Assembly: GCA_900549215.1 (NCBI GenBank)
Contig: URNJ01000069.1
Location: forward strand, 1-8,510
Reading direction: 5' to 3'
Length of the DNA stretch: 8,510 bases
Source: an uncultured Collinsella sp.
GTDB lineage: Bacteria > Actinomycetota > Coriobacteriia > Coriobacteriales > Coriobacteriaceae
Positions 4,800 through 8,510 of this stretch are shown one piece after another. The notes under the pieces were generated by a model. That model ran no database searches. It saw only the letters and a program-made list of their open reading frames with translations, and was not told the origin of the DNA. Position 1 is the stretch's first letter. Each line of letters begins with the position of its first letter. The position numbers and the translations under genes are program-made.

Positions 4800-5050
4800 C
4801 TTGCCGCGCCAACTTTTTGGACCGGCGCGAGCCTATTGGGACATCCTCCAAAGTGCCCAATAAACCGCGCGCAGTGGCCCGCGCGTCCGTCGCTGCGGTA
4901 AAGGGACGTCACCCCTCTACTCCAATGCGGACAGACTCCTTGCCCCGTACGCCTAAAACTCCCCAGTTGACCGAAAACCTGCCACCGCAACCCCGTAATT
5001 GAGCTATAACGTTAAACAATTGCAGCGTTTTTGCATGGGGGAGTGATGGT
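4800..5050 (+). promoter_or_regulatory. Leader/promoter region of the hydrogenase-like operon
   Basis: No gene is evident in this gap. TATTGGG (4834-4840) pairs with CCCAATA (4856-4862), and the stem extends two more base pairs past a bulge to enclose a loop containing CCTCC. TATAAC (5005-5010) is a plausible -10 box, but no good -35 box lies 16-18 bp before it. TTGAC (4967-4971) is near the position of an activator half-site, which might point to FNR-type control; this is weak. The ribosome-binding site GGGGGAG (5037-5043) is strong and lies seven bases before the ATG at 5051. Confidence 0.4.
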
Positions 5051-7933
5051 ATGACGCTACTGTATTTCCTTACCCTGTTTCCGCTGGTACCGGCGCTGGG
5101 CATGCTGCTCGCGCGCGGTGACCGCACCCGCGATGCGGTGGGGCTCATAGGCTCCGGCATTATTATGGCGGTGACAGTTGTAGTCGCCGTCATGTTTTTT
5201 GGCACGGGTCCGCAGAGCTTTGAGGTTGCCCCCGGCACCTCGCATGTGCTCTCGATCATCAGTTCCGTTATCGACGTCATCCTGTGCGCCGTCATCCTGT
5301 ACAACGCGTACAAATATAGGAACGCGCTCACCACGGTGCTCAGCGTAGTCCAGTTGGTGGGCTCGCTCGCCTTTGCAGCCATGACGCTGCCCGCGACCGA
5401 AGCCGTCACCGCAACCCCGCTCTACCTGGACTACATGAGCGTGATCATGGTCCTCGCCGTCGGCATCGTCGGCAGCCTTATCTGCGTGTATGCCCTGGGC
5501 TACATGAAGGACTTCCAGGCCCACGACGAGCACGAGGCTGCGCTGCGCGGGCAGACCGCGCCCGACCGTCGCCCGCAGTTCCTGGCGCTTATGTTCCTGT
5601 TCCTCTCAGCCATGTTCGTCATCGTGACGAGCGACAACCTTGAGTGGCTGTTCTGCGGCTGGGAAATCACCACCGTGTGCTCGTTCCTTATGATTGGCTA
5701 CACGCGCACGCCCGAGGCCATCAAGAATGCCTTCACCCAGATCATCCTCAACATGCTGGGCGGCATCGCGTTTTTGGCCGGACTCATGTACCTGCACGTT
5801 AACAGCATGCCGCTGACCATCTCGGGCATGATCGAGCTTTCCGGCGCCGGAACCGCGCAATCTGCGCTGCTGGTGATGCCGGTCATTCTGTTGTCGCTCG
5901 CCGCGCTCACCAAGGCCGCACAGATGCCGTTCCACACGTGGCTGTTGGGTGCCATGGTTGCCCCCACGCCCACGAGCGCCCTGCTGCACTCGTCAACCAT
6001 GGTCAAAGCCGGCGTGTTCCTGATGGTCAAGCTGAGCCCACTCTATGCCATCTATCCCGTGACCGGCTTTATGGTCACGAGTGTGGGTGCCATCACGTTT
6101 TTGCTCGCTGCCCTCATGGCCATCTCGCAGAGCAACGCCAAACGTGTGCTCGCGTACTCCACCATTTCCAACTTGGGCCTTATCAGCGCCTGCTTGGGTG
6201 TCGGCGCGCCCGAGGCCGTATGGGCCGCCATCTTCCTAATCCTGTTCCACACGGTGGCAAAGTCGCTGCTGTTCCTGTGCGTGGGCACGGCCGAGCATCA
6301 TATCGGCAGCCGCAATATCGAGGACATGGACGGTATGTTCAGCCGCATGCCGCACCTGACGCGCCTTATGATGCTGGGCATCATGGGCATGTTTGTGGCG
6401 CCGTTTGGCATGCTCGTGTCCAAGTGGGGCGCCCTGGTGGCGTTTGCGCAGACCGGCAACGTGCTCATGATCATGGTGCTGGCCTTTGGCTCGGCCGCGA
6501 CGTTCTATTTTTGGGGCAAGTGGCTTGCCAAGCTTTCGGGCGTCGACCCCACGGCTCAAAACGTCGAGGTCAATGTCCATAAGACCGAATGGATGGCGCT
6601 CAACACCATCGCCGCGCTGCTGATTCTGTGCTGCGTGGCGTTTCCGGTTATCTCGAGCGGTCTGGTATCGCCCTATCTCGCCATGGTGTTTGGACGCGTG
6701 CCGTACGTTATTGGCAAGGACGCCATGTATCTGATGGTGGTTATCGTAGCGTTTATCGCCGTGGTGCTGCTGACGTCGTTCCGCGTGAGCAATAAGCCGC
6801 ACGTCAACGTGTACCTTTCGGGCGTGGGAACCGACAAATATCGCCATTTCCGCGGCTCGATGGGACGCGAGGTGAAGGCCGAAAAGCGCAATTGGTACTC
6901 GGAGGACGCCCTTGGCGAGAAGCGTATTGGCCCCGCGGGTAGCGTCGTGTGCTGCAGCATTATCTTGTTTGCGCTGCTGTGTTGCGCGTGGATTGGGCCC
7001 GAGCGGCTTGCCATGAGCGCGCCCTCGGTGTTGCGCGGCAAGTATTTTGAAGGTTCGGGCGTCGTGGGCATCTTTATTGGCACCGTGGCGTTTGCCTTGA
7101 TTGCGCCTTTGGTTGGTGGCCTGATCGACGGCGTTGACCGTAAGCTTTCGGCTCGCATGCAGGGCCGCGTGGGCCCGCGCCTGCTACAACCCTTCTACGA
7201 TGTGGCCAAGCTCCTGCGCAAGGCCCCCGCCAGCGTAAACACCATGGACGACACCTACATGGCGTGCGCGCTCATCTTTACCGTGGTGGGCGGCGGCATC
7301 TTTGTGTCGGGCTCCAACACGCTGCTGTGCGCGTTTATGGTTACCCTCGCCGCGATCTTTGTGGTGTTGGCGTCCGCCTCGACGCAAAGCCCGTTTGCTC
7401 AGGTCGGCGCCGACCGCGAGCTGCTGCAGGTCATGAGTTACGAGCCCGCCGTTCTGCTGATGAGTGTGGGCCTGTACCTTGCCACCGACAGCTTCGATTC
7501 CATTGCTGTGACGGGGCAGTCGGCCCCTATCATCGTGTACAGCGCGCCCATTTTCCTCGCGTTGCTCGCGGTGCTTACCATCAAGCTGCGCAAGTCGCCG
7601 TTTGACCTTTCGTACTCGCATCATGCGCATCAGGAGATCGTCCAGGGCGTCGCCACCGAGATGAGCGGCGGCACGCTGGCCAAGATGACCCTTATGCACT
7701 GGTGCGAGACCGTGCTGTTTTTGATGTGGGTGGGCATGTTCTTTGTTTGGGACAACCCCGTGAGCTGGGTTGTAGCCCTGGTCGTGATGGCCGCGACGTA
7801 TTTTGTCGAGGTCCTGATCGACAACACCTTCGCACGCAGCACCTGGCGCAGCTGCTTTAGGCTCGGATGGGGCGTGGCGCTGGTGTTTGGCCTGCTCAAC
7901 CTTATGCCCATCCTCGTCGACGTATTTATTTAG
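5051..7933 (+). CDS. Fused membrane subunits of a group 4 energy-converting hydrogenase (EchA/HycC/NuoL-like + EchB/HycD/NuoH-like)
   Basis: This 960-residue integral membrane protein has two modules normally encoded separately. Residues 1 to about 650 form a proton-antiporter-type subunit with WEITTVCSF (Glu205), LTKAAQMPFHTWL (Lys288), LLHSSTMVKAGVFL (His313, Lys319) and His400/Lys404. These charged residues line the ion path in NuoL/M and HycC relatives. Residues about 668-960 form a NuoH-type subunit with ARMQGRVGPRLLQPFYD (701-717), a KLLRK helix, ADRELLQVMSYEPAVLL (787-803) and KSPFDLSYSHHAHQEIVQG (848-866) plus ATEMSGG. This half connects the Fe-S arm to the membrane. A soluble linker (about 578-627) and one membrane helix (about 630-648) join them. 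The summed length matches EchA plus EchB (roughly 640 + 300). The following gene is the small Fe-S subunit, as in ech operons. The complex would couple ferredoxin or formate oxidation and H2 metabolism to ion pumping; the electron donor cannot be determined here. Confidence 0.9.
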   Translation: MTLLYFLTLFPLVPALGMLLARGDRTRDAVGLIGSGIIMAVTVVVAVMFFGTGPQSFEVAPGTSHVLSIISSVIDVILCAVILYNAYKYRNALTTVLSVVQLVGSLAFAAMTLPATEAVTATPLYLDYMSVIMVLAVGIVGSLICVYALGYMKDFQAHDEHEAALRGQTAPDRRPQFLALMFLFLSAMFVIVTSDNLEWLFCGWEITTVCSFLMIGYTRTPEAIKNAFTQIILNMLGGIAFLAGLMYLHVNSMPLTISGMIELSGAGTAQSALLVMPVILLSLAALTKAAQMPFHTWLLGAMVAPTPTSALLHSSTMVKAGVFLMVKLSPLYAIYPVTGFMVTSVGAITFLLAALMAISQSNAKRVLAYSTISNLGLISACLGVGAPEAVWAAIFLILFHTVAKSLLFLCVGTAEHHIGSRNIEDMDGMFSRMPHLTRLMMLGIMGMFVAPFGMLVSKWGALVAFAQTGNVLMIMVLAFGSAATFYFWGKWLAKLSGVDPTAQNVEVNVHKTEWMALNTIAALLILCCVAFPVISSGLVSPYLAMVFGRVPYVIGKDAMYLMVVIVAFIAVVLLTSFRVSNKPHVNVYLSGVGTDKYRHFRGSMGREVKAEKRNWYSEDALGEKRIGPAGSVVCCSIILFALLCCAWIGPERLAMSAPSVLRGKYFEGSGVVGIFIGTVAFALIAPLVGGLIDGVDRKLSARMQGRVGPRLLQPFYDVAKLLRKAPASVNTMDDTYMACALIFTVVGGGIFVSGSNTLLCAFMVTLAAIFVVLASASTQSPFAQVGADRELLQVMSYEPAVLLMSVGLYLATDSFDSIAVTGQSAPIIVYSAPIFLALLAVLTIKLRKSPFDLSYSHHAHQEIVQGVATEMSGGTLAKMTLMHWCETVLFLMWVGMFFVWDNPVSWVVALVVMAATYFVEVLIDNTFARSTWRSCFRLGWGVALVFGLLNLMPILVDVFI

Positions 7934-7937
7934 GAGG
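7932..7937 (+). promoter_or_regulatory. Ribosome-binding site overlapping the upstream stop codon
   Basis: A full AGGAGG overlaps the TAG stop of the membrane-subunit gene (TAGGAGG) and lies eight bases before the ATG at 7946. It fixes the start of the next gene and indicates translational coupling within one operon. Confidence 0.85.
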
Positions 7938-7945
7938 CGGCATCC

Positions 7946-8510
7946 ATGGATCATAAAATGTCGCGCTCGCCGTGGGTTATTCATTACGACGGCTCGAGCT
8001 GCAACGGATGCGATATCGAGGTGTTGGCCTCGCTCACGCCGCTGTTCGATGCGGAACGCTTTGGCGTGGTCAACACCGGCAACCCCAAGCATGCGGACAT
8101 CTTTTTGGTGACGGGGTCGGTCAATGTCCAGAACCTGCCTGTCGTGCGCCAGATTTACAACCAGATGCTCGAGCCCAAGTGCGTGGTGGCCTGCGGCATC
8201 TGCGCGTGTTCGGGCGGCGTGTTCCGCGATGCCTATAACGTGACCGGCGGCGTGGACCGCGCAATTCCCGTGGATGTGTACGCGCCTGGGTGCGCCATTC
8301 GCCCCGAGACCGTGATCGATGCCATCGTGGAGGCGTGCGGCATCCTGGACCAGAAAGAGGCCGTGATGCGCGCCGGCGGCGATCCGCTTACCGTGGGCGG
8401 CGCCGCTACTTGGGACGGTGGCGTTGAGCTGGGCGAGGACGGGTTTGTGGCTGCGGGGGCCGGGGCCGGGGCCGTCGCCGGTGACGGCGTCGAGGTCAAC
8501 GTGTCCACCA
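7946..8510 (+). CDS. [NiFe]-hydrogenase small subunit, EchC/HycG/NuoB-like (partial at 3' end)
   Basis: The first 188 codons are in the window and the frame is still open at the right edge. The protein carries the proximal [4Fe-4S] cluster motif of the NuoB/HycG family: SSCNGCDIEVL (Cys19, Cys22), GICACSGGVF (Cys86) and VDVYAPGCAIRPE (Cys116). GNPKHADIFLVTG (45-57) is typical of the hydrogenase branch. The subunit passes electrons between Fe-S proteins and the NiFe catalytic subunit at the cytoplasmic face of the membrane. EchC and HycI-type proteins usually end not far after the PGC-x-x-RPE helix (about 135-160 residues). Here the chain continues for at least 50 more residues through a Gly/Ala-rich stretch (GAGAGAVAGDG, 171-181). 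This may be a C-terminal tail or a linker into a fused NuoC/EchD-like domain outside the window. An in-frame ATG at 7958 is less likely because the AGGAGG is placed for 7946. Confidence 0.92.
   Translation, partial: MDHKMSRSPWVIHYDGSSCNGCDIEVLASLTPLFDAERFGVVNTGNPKHADIFLVTGSVNVQNLPVVRQIYNQMLEPKCVVACGICACSGGVFRDAYNVTGGVDRAIPVDVYAPGCAIRPETVIDAIVEACGILDQKEAVMRAGGDPLTVGGAATWDGGVELGEDGFVAAGAGAGAVAGDGVEVNVST
8456..8473 (+). repeat. Hexanucleotide repeat GGGGCC x3 within the small-subunit gene
   Basis: Three tandem copies of GGGGCC encode alternating Gly-Ala. A change in copy number would keep the reading frame, so only linker length would vary. Confidence 0.7.

Noticed and set aside
4834..4862. Hairpin with CCTCC in its loop, as a possible ribosome-binding-site-sequestering element for the hydrogenase operon
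   Set aside because: It is about 180 bp from the GGGGGAG ribosome-binding site, probably upstream of the promoter, and the pairing is short, so it is kept only as a note in the intergenic entry.
5938..6582. Open frames of 200-300 codons overlapping the membrane-subunit gene (also 6236-6847 and 7184-8092 on the minus strand)
   Set aside because: All lie inside the hydrogenase genes in other frames, have biased composition and carry no motifs.

Overview
The window looks like chromosomal DNA of a GC-rich, anaerobic gut-type actinobacterium of the Coriobacteriia, most likely Collinsella or a close relative. That placement is an inference from base composition, gene content (flavin and Fe-S enoate-reductase family, group 4 [NiFe]-hydrogenase, type III pantothenate kinase) and recall of similar gene sets. 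No database was searched.

Layout. Positions 1-114 hold the last 37 codons of a plus-strand gene, probably a biotin-protein ligase. It converges on coaX (type III pantothenate kinase, minus strand, 312-1085), and a near-perfect 43-nt palindrome (212-254) lies between the two. Reading rightward from coaX there is a strong promoter (1223-1251), an initiator tRNA-fMet gene (1283-1359) and its rho-independent terminator (1369-1398). The next ~300 bp carry no gene. They hold a regular array of eight 15-nt repeats in strictly alternating orientation, spaced 40-41 nt apart (1450-1746), and this is the most unusual object in the window. A complete 676-residue flavin/Fe-S oxidoreductase of the 2,4-dienoyl-CoA reductase / 2-enoate reductase / BaiCD type follows (1889-3919), with its own terminator.

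Positions 4036-4359 are AT-rich and carry dyad symmetries and a candidate promoter. They precede a small double helix-turn-helix gene (4360-4764) that resembles the OrfA half of an IS150/IS3-group insertion sequence but has no OrfB or visible IS ends. After its terminator and another 250-bp gap, a second plus-strand operon begins at 5051 and runs off the window. Its first gene (5051-7933) is a 960-residue membrane protein joining a NuoL/HycC/EchA-like ion-pump subunit to a NuoH/HycD/EchB-like subunit in one reading frame. Its second gene (7946-end) is the NuoB/HycG/EchC-like [4Fe-4S] small subunit.

How the genes work together. The 5051-8510 genes follow the order of Ech-type energy-converting hydrogenases (A-B-C), so catalytic-subunit, NuoC-like and ferredoxin-like genes would be expected just beyond the right edge. 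The other genes look like independent units, each bounded by its own terminator: cofactor metabolism (biotin ligase, CoA synthesis), translation initiation, a flavin-dependent reductase and an orphan DNA-binding protein.
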